From contig JAHFQM010000003.1 of the NCBI GenBank assembly GCA_023266355.1, forward strand, positions 482,012-546,011: a stretch of 64,000 bases of DNA, given 5' to 3'. The DNA comes from Aquabacterium sp. GTDB taxonomy: Bacteria; Pseudomonadota; Gammaproteobacteria; Burkholderiales; Burkholderiaceae_C. The stretch's first letter is position 1. Each line of letters starts with the position of its first letter. Shown here piece by piece: positions 25,401-35,100 of this stretch. The notes under the pieces are model-generated. The model did not search any database and had not been told where the DNA came from. It saw nothing but the letters and a program-made list of their open reading frames with translations. A program made the translations under genes and the position numbers.

Positions 25401-27577
25401 TCCACCTGCTTGACCAGGCGCAGGAAGTTGTCGTACTCGGCCTGGGTGAGGCGGCCGTCCTCGTCTGTTTCGCTCACCGGCAGGCCTTGCCCGTTGAACT
25501 GCACCTTGTAGATGCCGCCCACCGGGTTGACCAGGCTCACACGGCGGTTGAGGCCGTCGTAGGTGGCGCGCGTCACCTTCAGGCGCGCGTCGGTGGCGGC
25601 CACGGCGTTGCCGACCTTGTCCAGCTCGAAGCTGCGCACGCGGCCCAGCGGGTCGGTGACCTTGCGCAGGCTGCCCAGGGCATCGACCTCGAAGCGCATC
25701 TGCGCACCCAGCGGGTCGGTGTAGGCCACCAGGTTGCCCGCGCGGTCATGGGTGTAGCGGCGCACCTGGCCCTCGGGGTCGGTGGTCTGGCTCATCTGGC
25801 CCTGGTCGTCGTAGGCGATGGTCCAGGCCGCATCGGGCGTGACGCTGCCATCGGCCTCGGTGCGGCCCTTGCGCACGATCTGGGTGGGCAGTCCCTGGGC
25901 GTTGCGGGTGTACACGGTGACGCGCGCTTCGGGCAGGCCCCAGGCGTCGGTTTGCTGGAGCAGGTTGCCCACGGCATCGTGCACGTAGCGGGTGATCACA
26001 CCGAGCTCGTCCACCTCTTCGGTTTGCTGCAGGTGGATGGCGGAATGGCTTTTGCGCAACTGGGCGCCATCCGGGAAGACGATGGCGACAACCTGGTCGA
26101 ACTCGTTGCGCGTGATGCGGGTGCTCAGGCCTCGCGCGTTGGTGGCGATCTCGCTGCGCGCGCCGGTGTCATAGCGCACCTCCGCATCGGTCCGGCCGTT
26201 GACGATCTGGCGCACCAGCTTGCCCGCACGGTTGTGCGTCAGGTCCTCCACACGCCGCCCAGCCTCCGTCTGCGGGCCCGTGATCTTGCTGATGAACTGC
26301 TTGTTCGCGTCGTCGTACTCGAACACGTGGTCCGTCACCCCGCCGTCTGCCGCCGTGTGGCTCGACACCGCGTCGCCCGTGTAGCCGAGCTTTTCCACCC
26401 GCCCTTGCGCGTCCGTGATCTGCACGATGCGGTTGCTCACGTTGTAGCCGTAGCTGCTGACGTTGCCGCGCGCGTCCGTCACGCTCACCAGCCGGTTCGC
26501 GCTGTCGTAGGCGTACTTCACGCTGCGCGCCGGCAGGTCGCCCACCAGGCCCGCCACGGGCTGGTCTTTCACTTCGGTGAGCAGCTGCCCCGTGTAGTGC
26601 AGCGTCAGCAGCACGCGGCCTCGGTTGTCCACCACGCCCAGCAGGCGTCCGCCTGTGTCGCGTGCCAGCCAGGTCGTGTTGTTGTTGCGGTCGCCGTAGG
26701 CCACCACCTGGCCTTGGGTGTTGTAGTCGATCCAGTCGCCCGATTTGTCGATCCAGCGAAAGCCCTTGTCGTTGGTTTGCGGGCTCAGGGTGATGCGCCC
26801 GCTGGCCAGGCTGGTGCTCAGCGCTTCGGGCGCCGCCGCTGCGATCTGGCGCACCGTGCGCTTTTCCAGCACGGCCCGGTTGCTGAAGGCGTAGCGGCCG
26901 TTGTCGCCCAGGTAGAGTTCGTTGGCGCGGCGGATGGCTTCGACGTCCGTGGCCGGTGGCATGGCCACCGCTGCGCCTGCGCACAGGCTGGCGTAGTCCA
27001 CGCTGACGCGTTGCAGGGGCGGGTAGCTGGCTTGCTCTGCACCCACTTCGCCCATCACGCGGTTGAAGGGGGTCAGCCGCGCTGGCACCACCGGCTCGGC
27101 CTGGGGCAGTCCGCCGATGAGCGCGGTGCCGTAGCTGGGTTGCCAGTCTTCGTCGACCCACACCCAGCAGCCGCCGCCGCTGCCTCCACCACTGGCGCCC
27201 GCGCTCAGTGTGGCCGTGGCACCGCTTGTGGCGCTTGTGGCGCTGCTCGTGCCGGCGCCTGTGCCGCCCGCCGTCACCGTCGCACCCGTCGTGTCCGCCG
27301 CCTGGCTGCCCGTCAGGTTCTTCCAGCTCTGGCTCAGGCTCTCCCACTGCGGGTTGAAGCGCCACTCCTGGCCGTCCCACTGGCGGCCCCAGCGCAGCTC
27401 TCCCGCTTCGCTGCGCAGCACCAGGTCGTCTCTCACCACCACCGCGTAGCCGTTCGGTGTCGTCACGCTCAGACCGTTCGGGCTGAGGGCGGTCTGCGCC
27501 CAGGCCGTCATCATCGGCAGGCACAGCAGCACCGCGCCCAGCCAGCGGGCGCGCCCTGTGTTCAAGCGTGTTGCCAT
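22436..27577 (-). CDS. Sec-exported RHS/YD-repeat protein with Hint and HNH nuclease tail (RHS1)
   Basis: 1713 residues. A Sec signal (ARWLGAVLLCLPMMTAWAQ) precedes a conserved N-terminal module and a Gly/Thr/Ser linker. About 25 YD/RHS repeats (about 300-1350) follow, with the shell-closing hallmark YYDPQVGRYITQDPKGL...NLYQYADADPVNRADPSG ending near 1411. A Cys-rich spacer follows (1412-1478). Then comes a Hint autoproteolytic domain (about 1479-1642), from Cys in CAISSFPGETLV through TATEGHAFMT to FVGDEGELVHN. The released tail (about 1643-1713) has GHHIVHKSKGGSDHPSNITP and ends HHKTHGYK, an HNH/WHH-like nuclease. The ATG at 27577 has GGGAGTGG upstream. No PAAR or VgrG module, unlike T6SS RHS. 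Confidence 0.92.
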   Translation of the reverse strand: MATRLNTGRARWLGAVLLCLPMMTAWAQTALSPNGLSVTTPNGYAVVVRDDLVLRSEAGELRWGRQWDGQEWRFNPQWESLSQSWKNLTGSQAADTTGATVTAGGTGAGTSSATSATSGATATLSAGASGGGSGGGCWVWVDEDWQPSYGTALIGGLPQAEPVVPARLTPFNRVMGEVGAEQASYPPLQRVSVDYASLCAGAAVAMPPATDVEAIRRANELYLGDNGRYAFSNRAVLEKRTVRQIAAAAPEALSTSLASGRITLSPQTNDKGFRWIDKSGDWIDYNTQGQVVAYGDRNNNTTWLARDTGGRLLGVVDNRGRVLLTLHYTGQLLTEVKDQPVAGLVGDLPARSVKYAYDSANRLVSVTDARGNVSSYGYNVSNRIVQITDAQGRVEKLGYTGDAVSSHTAADGGVTDHVFEYDDANKQFISKITGPQTEAGRRVEDLTHNRAGKLVRQIVNGRTDAEVRYDTGARSEIATNARGLSTRITRNEFDQVVAIVFPDGAQLRKSHSAIHLQQTEEVDELGVITRYVHDAVGNLLQQTDAWGLPEARVTVYTRNAQGLPTQIVRKGRTEADGSVTPDAAWTIAYDDQGQMSQTTDPEGQVRRYTHDRAGNLVAYTDPLGAQMRFEVDALGSLRKVTDPLGRVRSFELDKVGNAVAATDARLKVTRATYDGLNRRVSLVNPVGGIYKVQFNGQGLPVSETDEDGRLTQAEYDNFLRLVKQVDGLGHTTTYGYNVPDGTGGTGGTAGAGMLGSLSEPTEVRYPTLTQRQRFDARERLTSDTLLHRNTLGEEGLVSSQQHDARGQVVSDTDANGKTRSYTYDALGRLTQTTDSLGAKTRAVYDARDNLVQITDAQGHVNRFAYDRNDRLVQDTLPMGQATRYGYDAAGNLSSLQDPAGRRITYRYDAAYRLQEARHFLPGDVLARTVRYTLDDGDNLTAWSDTDHLRGQTASGSATFDDAGRKTQESTTYPLPGGGTHTLGYGYAYSLAGKKTQLVWPDGTVLSYAYSDHGELQAVSIPGEGSISVNQFKWLAPTQVTLPGGTVQERTLDGLLHLEAMKVKAPNQQTVLSLSHTWGKVQELQASQRTDVIGSASSTSTRRFGYDSEQRLTQVDTDTGGLFGTETETFTLDALGNRVGHSKVSGAWRYDDNNRLLQRGTGASATAYTHDEAGNLSTQTEPGGRTTRYVHDALNRLSEVQDGSGRPIARYGYDPLDRRIWKEQFRDATGQALAQAVRTLYLYADEGLIAEATQPIALQADGSVQAMGTPAIVTQYGPRLGAEVMTGTLFVKTLASNGQPLVAYYHHDPMQTPLQATDKAGNVVWAASYNVFGQASITTPPATPERPTIASSLRLPGQMADAETGLHYNYRRYYDPQVGRYITQDPKGLTGGFNLYQYADADPVNRADPSGECPQCAAFAVCMASCALTTAAENAITGECNNWGNTAKDCAIGCAAGMGMGWAAGKAWQWAKRAWDRLPCAISSFPGETLVHVRPRGAAALDAQLGRAELRRIDQLQVGDEVLALAEWKDKGRQPGRDERLSYEKLVDVLHSHRLQGMVHLGLSGGARLTATEGHAFMTSDGWRDAGTLEVGARLHTRSANGQAVLAVVESVQTERETVPVFNLEVARAHTFFVGDEGELVHNGRCTPAMRRAWEKFYGKQWPKNPPTEKIRPGGNQDGHHIVHKSKGGSDHPSNITPMTPSQHIDHHKTHGYK
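26181..27490 (-). repeat. 1.31-kb direct repeat, copy 1 (5' part of RHS1)
   Basis: Matches 35372-36681 at a constant offset of 9191 bp. I could spot only two base differences, adjacent codon bases near 27431 that change Arg to Lys. Outside the repeat the two RHS genes diverge strongly. Confidence 0.9.
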
Positions 27578-27601
27578 GGTCCCCACTCCCTTGTTTGCGC
27601 A

Positions 27602-27623
27602 GGCCGCACATCGAGGTGCGGCC
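27602..27623. other. Perfect stem-loop before RHS1
   Basis: GGCCGCAC and GTGCGGCC flank a 6-nt loop in the 78-bp gap between the giant secreted protein and RHS1. There is no T-run; it could be an attenuator or stabiliser in a polycistronic message. Confidence 0.35.
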
Positions 27624-27655
27624 CGGGGTCATTTGCTCAACGGAACGTCACGGGA

Positions 27656-30600
27656 TCACCGGGTCGTGGCGGTCCAGCGGAAGAACAGGTTGCTGGCGAA
27701 CACACTGGGCGCCAGGTAGGTCTTGGAGCGGAACACCACCGCCGTGCTGCTGCGGCCGGCTTCGCCAGTCTGCAGGGCACCGAACTCCAGCTTGGGCTGG
27801 ACGATCTGGACGATGGTGCTGGCACCGGTGAGCGTGGCGGTCAGCCCGTTGATCGGGGCGCCGGCATTGCCAGCCATGGCCGTGAAGGTGTATTCCCAGG
27901 TGGTGGCATCGACCTTCTTGGTGCTCAAGAGGCTGGCCGCACAGATGCCGATGCCGGGGTTGTTGCTGGTCACGGCCGGGGATGCCGTGCTGTCGGTGTT
28001 GCTGACGGCCACCGGCGCTGCGGCCAGGCCCATGAATTGCGGGTCCAGCGACACGGTGCTGCCTGCGCGGACCTGGTAGCTCGCATGGCCCGTCTTGAGG
28101 CAGTCCGGGCGGCCCGTGACGGTCACGGCCACATCGGCCGACCAGTTCTCGGGCGTGAAGACCAGGGTGGCAGGGCTCACGCTGCCTTCGCGTGCATCGG
28201 ACACCGACAGGGGCACCGTGACGGCGGCCGTGGGCTGGCTGTTGAGCCGCACTTTGAAGCTGGCGCTGCCGCCGTCTTCGGTGGTGCTCAGGCCGGTGGC
28301 GGGCGTCAGCACCAGGCTGCCCGAGGGGCTGGCCGGGGTGACCACGACGGCGCCCGGCGACCAGGCACGGCCCACGCCGCGGGCGTCATGGATGAGGCCG
28401 TAAACGTAGTAGGTGCCCACCGGCAAGGCGCTGACATCCCAGGTGTAGCTGCCCACCTGCGTGCCGGCCGACTGGCGGATGCCATCGACGATGAGGTTGC
28501 CGCTGAAGCTGGCCTGGCTGCTCGCGTAATACAAGGCGATGGTCGGCTCGATGTTGGGGTTCGTGCCTTCCCAGCTCAAGGTGACCAAGCGTTGCTCACC
28601 CTGCACCGTCGGCTGGATGGGCGTGGCCGGCGAGGTCACCTGGATGGACGGATCCTGGTACGGCCCGGTGCTGACGTACAACACCGCCGCCTGCGACCAG
28701 GCGCTGGCCGCGCCCAGGCTGTCCAGCGCGCGCACGCGCCACCAGTGGGTGGTCTTGTCGGCCAGGGGCAAGGGCACGGTCCAGCCGGTGCTGGCGGCGC
28801 TGCCGGCGATGGCGCGCTGGCTCAAGGCCGCGTCGCGGTAGACCTCGAATTCGTAAGCCACCGTCTCGCCTTCGGGATCGAGCACGGCGTTGGCGACCAG
28901 CGTGGGTTGCAGCGTGGCCGACCAGGCACCGCTGCCCGGGTTCTGCACCGTGGGCGCGGGCGGCGCATCGTTGACGCGGTTGACCAGGAAGTCGCCCCCG
29001 ACCCAGGCCGATTCGGCGCGACCGTCTTGCGACTTGACGCGCCAGAAGTAGCGCTGGTTCTCGACCAGGCCACCGACAGGCCAGCCGGTGCTGCCGGCGC
29101 TCGACTGGATGAGCTGCCCGGACGCTTGCTTGGCCGGAGAGTCGAAGGTGTTGACGGTGTCGATCTCGAAGACCAGGGTGAGCAGGTCGGCCTCGGCGTC
29201 GCTGGCGTTCTGCACGCTGAGTTGGACCGACGAGCTCACCACCTGGCCACCCGGACTGGGCAAGATCACCACGGGCGCGGTGGGTGCCGTGTTGCCGGTG
29301 TTGACCACGAAGCTGCGGGCGATGGACAGGGTGCGGGCGCCGAGGGCATCGACCGCGGCAACGCGCCAGAAGTAGGTGCCGTGGTTGTTCAAGGGCTGGG
29401 TCAGCGTCCAGCTGGTCTGACCGCCGGGGGCCGCGGCCAGGCCGGTGACGCCGGTCACGCGCTGGCTCAGGGCCGTGTCGCTGTAGACATCGACGTCGTA
29501 GCTCAGGGTGTCGCCGTCCTTGTCGAGCGCATTGGCCCAGCTCAGCACGGGCGTGGCTTCGGCCACTTCGGCGGCAGGCGCCGGGCTGCTCAGGTTGAAG
29601 CTGTCGGGCGCATCGTTGAAGAGGTTGACGAAGAAGCGGGCGTTCGTCCAGGGGCTGTAGACCTGACCGCCGTCGAAGGCGCGCGCACGCCACCAGTAGG
29701 TGGTGTTGTCCTGCAAGGCCGTGCCCAGCACCCAGGCCGTGGGCGCGACCACGTCGCCGGCGCCGTTGCCAGCCACCAGGCCTGCCTTGGGCAGCAGGGC
29801 GCTGTCAACGAGTTGGGTCAGGGCCGCATCGCGGTACAGCTCGAACTGGACGCTCTGCGTCGGGTCCTGGGCGGCGGTCGAGACCAGCACCGACAGCGTG
29901 GGCTTGAGCGTCGTCACCTGGCCACCGGACGCCGGGGCGTTGACCAGCGGCGTGCCTGGCCCGGGTGGTGGGTCCTTCGGGTCCACCGTGATGGTGGCGG
30001 CGCGCGCGCTGCTCAGGCTGCCATCGCTGACGGTGTAGTTGACGAGGTAGCTGCCCGCCGTGCCCTTGGGGGGCGTCCAGTCGAAGACGGCCCGCGCCAC
30101 GGTGGGCGAGGTTGCATCCGGCGCCTGGGCGGTCAGGGTGGCGCCTGTCGGCAGGGGTTGGGCGCTGATCGTCACGGGCTTGCCATCGGGGCTGCTGGCC
30201 TCGACGAGGAAGGACACCTGCTGCGTTTCCTTGGTGCGGCGGTCGGCCACGAACTGCAGCAGGGGCGCGCGCGGCGCGGAGGTCGGCGCGTCGAAGGCCG
30301 CTTGGTACACGCCCGTGGTGTTCACGTCGAAGAGGTTGAACCAGTGCTCCCACTGCTTGGTCTGCGCATTGCGGGTCTTGGACAGCCAGACGTTGTCGGG
30401 CAGCAGCTGCTTGGCGTCGGAGCGCTGGATGCGGCCAACCACCTTCTGGCCCTGGAACGGGTCGGGCAGGCGCACGTAGACGAAGCCCGCGGTGGCCGGG
30501 ATGTTGAGCGTGTAGGCGCCCACGCTGCCACCGGAAACTGCGGCCAGCTGCGCCACGGCGCTGCGGTCGGTGACCTCGGTGTCGGTGCTGTCGGATTCAT

Positions 30601-31684
30601 ACACGCGGATGACGTCGCCATCCTGCGCCAGGAAATCGCGCACGGCGTCGCGCCCGGGCAGGTCCACGCGCACGTCGCGGATCAGGAAGTGGGCGTTGGT
30701 GGCCTGCAGGATGGAGGTCATCGCGCCGCCCAGCTCGTCGGCGTGGGTGAAGCGCGCGGTGAACTCGGTGAACTTGCCCGCCAGCGTGGACTCCATGTTC
30801 CAGCGGCCCATCTTCGCCGTGTTGGCCGCGATGTCGCCAAAGCCGATCAGCAAGGTGTTCTGCACGGGGGCGTCATCGACGTAGCTGCCGGTGAGCGTGA
30901 AGTTGATCAGCAGGCCCTGGTTGTTCTCGACGATCTTGGGCTGGGCCGAATCGATCTTCAGGTTCTTGGCCGTGGCAAAGCCGTTGTTCTTGACGCGCAC
31001 GCCCAGCGTGAAAGGTTCGATGGCTTCGATCTCGGCCGTCAGCGGGTCGTCGCCCCAGACGTTTTGCTGCAGGAAGTAGTCCAGCGTGAGCAGCGGCAGG
31101 GGCTTGACGGTGATGACGTCGGGCGAGACGTCCAGGGTCTGGTCTTCGCCGGCAAAGCGGTACTTGAGCGAAGCGCCCACCAAGTACTTCTTGCCCAGCG
31201 GGTTGCTGCCGGCCGAGCCGGGCGCGGGAATGAGCAACCAGTTGACGATGGCCGTGGTGCGCGCAGCCACCGTGCCCGCGCCCGTGATGTCGGCAATCGC
31301 CTGCTTGTTGGAGACGCGCAGGAAGAACTTGGCGCTCAGGTCGTTGGGGTTGTCGCTGATCGCGACGGGGTTGCCCGCTTCGTCCGTCACCTTCACCACG
31401 ATGGAGACGTTCTCGATGACGCCGGACTCGGTGGTGTTGTTGATCTTCATCTCGGCATCGAAGGCCTGGCGCTCCAGCGTCAGCTCCTGCTTGATCTCGA
31501 TCTTGACCTTGGCGCAGACGGTTTCCTGGGCGTGCGCGGCGGGCGCGACGCCCAGACCGAACGCACACAACGCGACGGCGGCCACCGCGCCGGTCGCCAG
31601 CCAGGCGGACACGCGCGCACGCCAGCCGGGGCGCACGGCGCAGCGGTCGGAGGGTTGGGCTTGCGGGTTCATGTCTTGCACCAT
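27656..31684 (-). CDS. Giant secreted Ig/Fn3-repeat protein
   Basis: 1342 residues with a Sec signal (about 25-51, ending AAHAQ). The N-terminal about 480 residues are a CARDB/DUF11-like beta region (AFDAEMKINNTTESGVIENVSIVVKV). A cadherin/Ig-like domain (FDWTPPKGTAGSYLVNYTVSDG) follows. Then come at least five repeats of Fn3-like domains with the pattern TPVLSWANALDKDGDTLSYDVDVYSD...TYFWRVAAVDALG (about 570-1010). A Calx-beta-like domain (TTEDGGSASFKVRLNSQPTAAVTVPLSVSD, about 1135-1210) and a C-terminal beta domain complete it. Probably a surface carrier or adhesin. It is 78 bp upstream of RHS1 on the same strand. A second ATG at 31672 is possible; no clear Shine-Dalgarno precedes either. 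Confidence 0.85.
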   Translation of the reverse strand: MVQDMNPQAQPSDRCAVRPGWRARVSAWLATGAVAAVALCAFGLGVAPAAHAQETVCAKVKIEIKQELTLERQAFDAEMKINNTTESGVIENVSIVVKVTDEAGNPVAISDNPNDLSAKFFLRVSNKQAIADITGAGTVAARTTAIVNWLLIPAPGSAGSNPLGKKYLVGASLKYRFAGEDQTLDVSPDVITVKPLPLLTLDYFLQQNVWGDDPLTAEIEAIEPFTLGVRVKNNGFATAKNLKIDSAQPKIVENNQGLLINFTLTGSYVDDAPVQNTLLIGFGDIAANTAKMGRWNMESTLAGKFTEFTARFTHADELGGAMTSILQATNAHFLIRDVRVDLPGRDAVRDFLAQDGDVIRVYESDSTDTEVTDRSAVAQLAAVSGGSVGAYTLNIPATAGFVYVRLPDPFQGQKVVGRIQRSDAKQLLPDNVWLSKTRNAQTKQWEHWFNLFDVNTTGVYQAAFDAPTSAPRAPLLQFVADRRTKETQQVSFLVEASSPDGKPVTISAQPLPTGATLTAQAPDATSPTVARAVFDWTPPKGTAGSYLVNYTVSDGSLSSARAATITVDPKDPPPGPGTPLVNAPASGGQVTTLKPTLSVLVSTAAQDPTQSVQFELYRDAALTQLVDSALLPKAGLVAGNGAGDVVAPTAWVLGTALQDNTTYWWRARAFDGGQVYSPWTNARFFVNLFNDAPDSFNLSSPAPAAEVAEATPVLSWANALDKDGDTLSYDVDVYSDTALSQRVTGVTGLAAAPGGQTSWTLTQPLNNHGTYFWRVAAVDALGARTLSIARSFVVNTGNTAPTAPVVILPSPGGQVVSSSVQLSVQNASDAEADLLTLVFEIDTVNTFDSPAKQASGQLIQSSAGSTGWPVGGLVENQRYFWRVKSQDGRAESAWVGGDFLVNRVNDAPPAPTVQNPGSGAWSATLQPTLVANAVLDPEGETVAYEFEVYRDAALSQRAIAGSAASTGWTVPLPLADKTTHWWRVRALDSLGAASAWSQAAVLYVSTGPYQDPSIQVTSPATPIQPTVQGEQRLVTLSWEGTNPNIEPTIALYYASSQASFSGNLIVDGIRQSAGTQVGSYTWDVSALPVGTYYVYGLIHDARGVGRAWSPGAVVVTPASPSGSLVLTPATGLSTTEDGGSASFKVRLNSQPTAAVTVPLSVSDAREGSVSPATLVFTPENWSADVAVTVTGRPDCLKTGHASYQVRAGSTVSLDPQFMGLAAAPVAVSNTDSTASPAVTSNNPGIGICAASLLSTKKVDATTWEYTFTAMAGNAGAPINGLTATLTGASTIVQIVQPKLEFGALQTGEAGRSSTAVVFRSKTYLAPSVFASNLFFRWTATTR

Positions 31685-31768
31685 CGTCAGTCGGTTATGT
31701 CACATCACTGTGACGTGATCGTGTGGGGCGCCCTCGTCGACACAGCCTGAAAGGCCCCCACCCTGGGT

Positions 31769-32131
31769 TCATCTCTCCAGCACGTCGTGCGCCTGGCCCG
31801 CCAGCGTCAAGGTCAGGCGCTGCACCTGCCAGGGGCCACCGCGGTGGGCCAAGGCGCTGTCCACCCGTGCCCAGTGCGCGCCGCAGCGCACCCAGTGCGC
31901 CATCTCCAGCTCGCCCTGGCTGTCGCTGTCGGACAGGCTCATGCCCCAGGGCACCACGTACAGCCCGCCCATGCGCCCACACAGCGCCTGCGCCTGGGCC
32001 GACTGCCACAGCGTCACCTTGATGAGCCTGGGCCCCTCGCCCCAAGCCCCGTACAGCTGAGGGATGGCCAGCAGGCCCAAGGCCAGGGCCAGCACGCCCC
32101 AGGGGTTGGCACCCAGCTTGGGCCAGCGCAT
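31769..32131 (-). CDS. Small membrane protein after RHS2, candidate immunity protein
   Basis: 120 residues starting MRWPKLGANPWG, with one hydrophobic segment (about 12-29, GVLALALGLLAIPQLYGAW) and an about 90-residue domain outside it containing two Cys (ALCGRMGGLYVV, HWVRCGAHW). I recognise no family. The ATG shares a base with the RHS2 stop (TGATG), the same tight placement as the SUKH-like gene after RHS1, so it may encode an inner-membrane or periplasmic immunity factor for the RHS2 tail. That role is inference from position only. Confidence 0.65.
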   Translation of the reverse strand: MRWPKLGANPWGVLALALGLLAIPQLYGAWGEGPRLIKVTLWQSAQAQALCGRMGGLYVVPWGMSLSDSDSQGELEMAHWVRCGAHWARVDSALAHRGGPWQVQRLTLTLAGQAHDVLER

Positions 32132-35100
32132 CACTTCTTGCCCGAATACACCGTGAAGCCCACGCCACCGGAGGCCAGCTTGGCGTCCAGGCCCCAGGTC
32201 TTGCCCTGGAACTGCGCCTTCTGGTCTACCTTGGCGTAGCGCTGCGCGCGGAAATCGGGGTCGTTGTCGTTGAAGAGGTCGAAGTTGTAGCCGGCCTTGG
32301 CGTCGAGCAACTTGGCGTCGATGGGGCCCGCCTGGAACTTGCCCAGTTCGCCGAAAGCCCGCACGCCGATGCCACCGCGGCCGCAGTCTTCGGGCAGGGA
32401 GTAGGGCAGGCCGCCCAGCGGGTCGAACTTCAGGGTGGCGCTGACGCCCCAGCCGATCTTGAAGTCAATGAAGCCGCGGCCTGTCTTGCCATCCTTGCCG
32501 AAGGTGAACTGGAAGCCCGGGCCGAAAGCGGCGCCGAAAGAAGCGGCCCACAGGCCTTGCGGATCGCTCAGGTTGATGGGGTCGCCACCCACGTAGGCAT
32601 AGGTGTTCACGCCGCCGAGCAGTCCGATGGGGTCGGCTTGCAGGTAGCGGCCCAGGGTCGGGTCGTAGTAGCGGTTGAGGTTCTGGTGCAGGCCGGTTTC
32701 GGGGTCTTCGACCTGGCCGGGCAAGCGCAGCGCGGTGGAGAGCGTCACGCGGTCGGCCGACGGCGCGGTGAGCACGGTGGCGCGCCCGAAGGCGTCGTAG
32801 GCCGCGGCCCAGACCACCGCGCCGGCGCTGGACACCGCCTGCACCGGCTTGCGCTGCTGGTCGTGCTGGAACCAGGCGAGCATGGGTTGGCCGTTGGAGG
32901 CCAGGGCCTTGGTGAACAGCACCTCGGTGGTGAAGGGCGCATCGGGCGTGAGGCCGTACTGGGCCGCCATCACGGGTGCCGCGGTGGCGCTCACGCTCTC
33001 GTCGGCCTGCAAGGCAATCGGCTGGACCGCTTCGGCCAGCAAACCCTCGTCGGCGTGGGCGTAGTAGCTGCGCTGCGGGCTGGCCAGGGCGTTGCCCGCG
33101 GCATCGCGGTACTGCTCGCGCCAGATGCGGCGGTTCAGCGGGTCGTGGCCGTAGCGGGCGATCAGGCGGTTGCTGCCGTCGCGCACGGCGACCAGGCGGT
33201 TGGCGGTGTCGTGGCTGTACTGCGTGACACGGCCGTTGGCCTCGGTCTTCTTCGTCAGGTTGCCGGCATCGTCGTAGGTGAAGGCCACGCCATCGCTGCC
33301 ACTGCCGCGCTGGGTCAGTCGGTGGTTGGCGTCGTGGCTCCAGGCGCCGCTGACCGCGCTGTGGGCCACGCGGTTGGCCACGGCGTCGAGCGTGAAGGTT
33401 TCGGTGCTGGTGCCGAACAGGCCGCCCGTGTCGGTGTTGACCTGCGCCAGGCGGACCTCGTCGTCGTAGCTGTAGGCGATGCTGCGCGAAGCGCTGGCCG
33501 TGCCGATGACGTCCGTGCGCACGACGCTCTTGAGCTCTTGCAACTTGCCATACCCCATGCCCAGGTCCAGCAAGGTCTGCTGGTTGGGCGCGCGCACCTT
33601 CAGGGATTCGAGGTTCTGCAGGCCGTCCCAGCGGCGCTCCTGGGTCGTGCCGCCAGGCAGGGTGAGCTTGCTTGGCTGCGTCCAGGTGAACTCGCTGACG
33701 GTGATCGTGCCTTCGCCCGGGACGCTGACCTGCTGCAACTCGCCGTGGGCGCTGTAGGCATAGTCGATGGGCGTGCCATCGGGCCAGGTCAGGCGGGTCT
33801 TCTTGCCGGCCTGGCTGTAGGTGTAGCCATGGCTCAGGGTGTGCGTGCCACCCGCGGGGTTCGGAATGCGCAGGGTCTCGCCGGTCTTGCGACCCAGCTC
33901 GTCGTAGGTCAGCGTGGCCGAGGTGCTTTGCTGGCCGGTCGGGCGGGTGAGGTCTTCGTCCTGCCAGGCGATGAGGCGGTCTTCCTCGTCCCAGGTGAAG
34001 CCGACGTTGCGCACGCGGGTGCTGCTGCCGCGGTGGTATTGCCGTGCCGTGATGCGACCGGCCGCGTCACGCACCAGTGCCATGCGGTTGCCCATCGGAT
34101 CGACCTGGGCCACGAAGCGACCCGCGGCGTCGTGTTCGTACGTGGTGGTCTGGCCCATCGGGCGGATTTCCTTGACCAGGCGGTCCATCGCATCGAACTC
34201 GAAGCGGGTGGCGCGGCCCAGGGCGTCGGTCAGCCGGATCAGGTTGCCGCGGGCGTCATGGTCGGCGCGCGTCTTGTTGCCCAGGCGGTCGGTGATCTCG
34301 GTCAACTGGCCGAAGGCGTTGTAGGCGTAACCCAGCTGCTTGCCGTAGGCGTCGGTCTCGGCCTTGACGCGACCGCGGGTGTCCACGCTGCGGGCGCTGT
34401 TGAGCACCACCGTGCCGGACTGCGTCGGGTTGAGGGTGGTTTCGAGGGTGAGGCGGCCGCGCTCGTCGAAGCGCTGGCGCAGTGTCAGGCCGGGGTAGCG
34501 GGCCTCGGTGGGCTCGGACAAGGAGCCCAGCACGCCGCTGGCCGTGCCGTCGGCGACGTTGTAGTCGAAGTCGGTGGCGTTGCCCGCGCCGTCGGTTTCG
34601 CGCACCAGGCGCAAGAAGTTGTCGTAGGCCGAGGTGCGACCGCGACCGTCTTCGTCGGTGACGGCCACGGGCAGGCCCTGGCCGTTGTACTGCACTTTGT
34701 AGATGCCACCCAGGGCGTGGGTGATGCTGGTGCGGCGGTTGAGGGCATCGTAGCCTGCCTGGGCCGTCTGGCCCTTGGCGTCGGTGATGCCGGTCAGGTT
34801 GCCGACCTTGTCGTGGGCGTAACGTCGCACGCGGCCCAGTGGGTCGGTGACCTTGGTGATGAGGCCCAAGGCATCGACCTCGGCCTGCGTGGTCTGGCCC
34901 AAGGGGTTGGTGTAGCGCACCAGCTGGCCGATGCGGTTGTGGCTCAGCAGGTGGACCTGGCCGAGCGGGTCGGTGGCACGCTGGAGGTGACCTTGCTCGT
35001 CGTACGCGAACTGCCAGCTGACGTCGGGGGTGACGAAGCCGGTGACTTCGGTGCGGCCCTGCACGGTGCTGCGGATCACCTGGCCCAGGCTGTTGAGCTG

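Noticed and set aside
27602..27623. Intrinsic terminator between the 1342-residue gene and RHS1
   Set aside because: Good stem but no T-tract, and the two genes appear functionally linked; listed only as a stem-loop.
31699..31714. GTCACA-TCAC-TGTGAC as a CRP-type site before the 1342-residue gene
   Set aside because: The half-sites are in everted order (TCACA then TGTGA, 4-nt spacer) relative to the CRP consensus TGTGA-N6-TCACA; kept only as a minor palindrome.
22376..31750. A 3124-codon open frame on the plus strand opposite RHS1 and its carrier gene
   Set aside because: It is the antisense of genes with very high third-position GC. Its translation is His/Gln/Arg/Gly/Ala low-complexity with no domain, and the minus strand has clear signal peptides and YD repeats.
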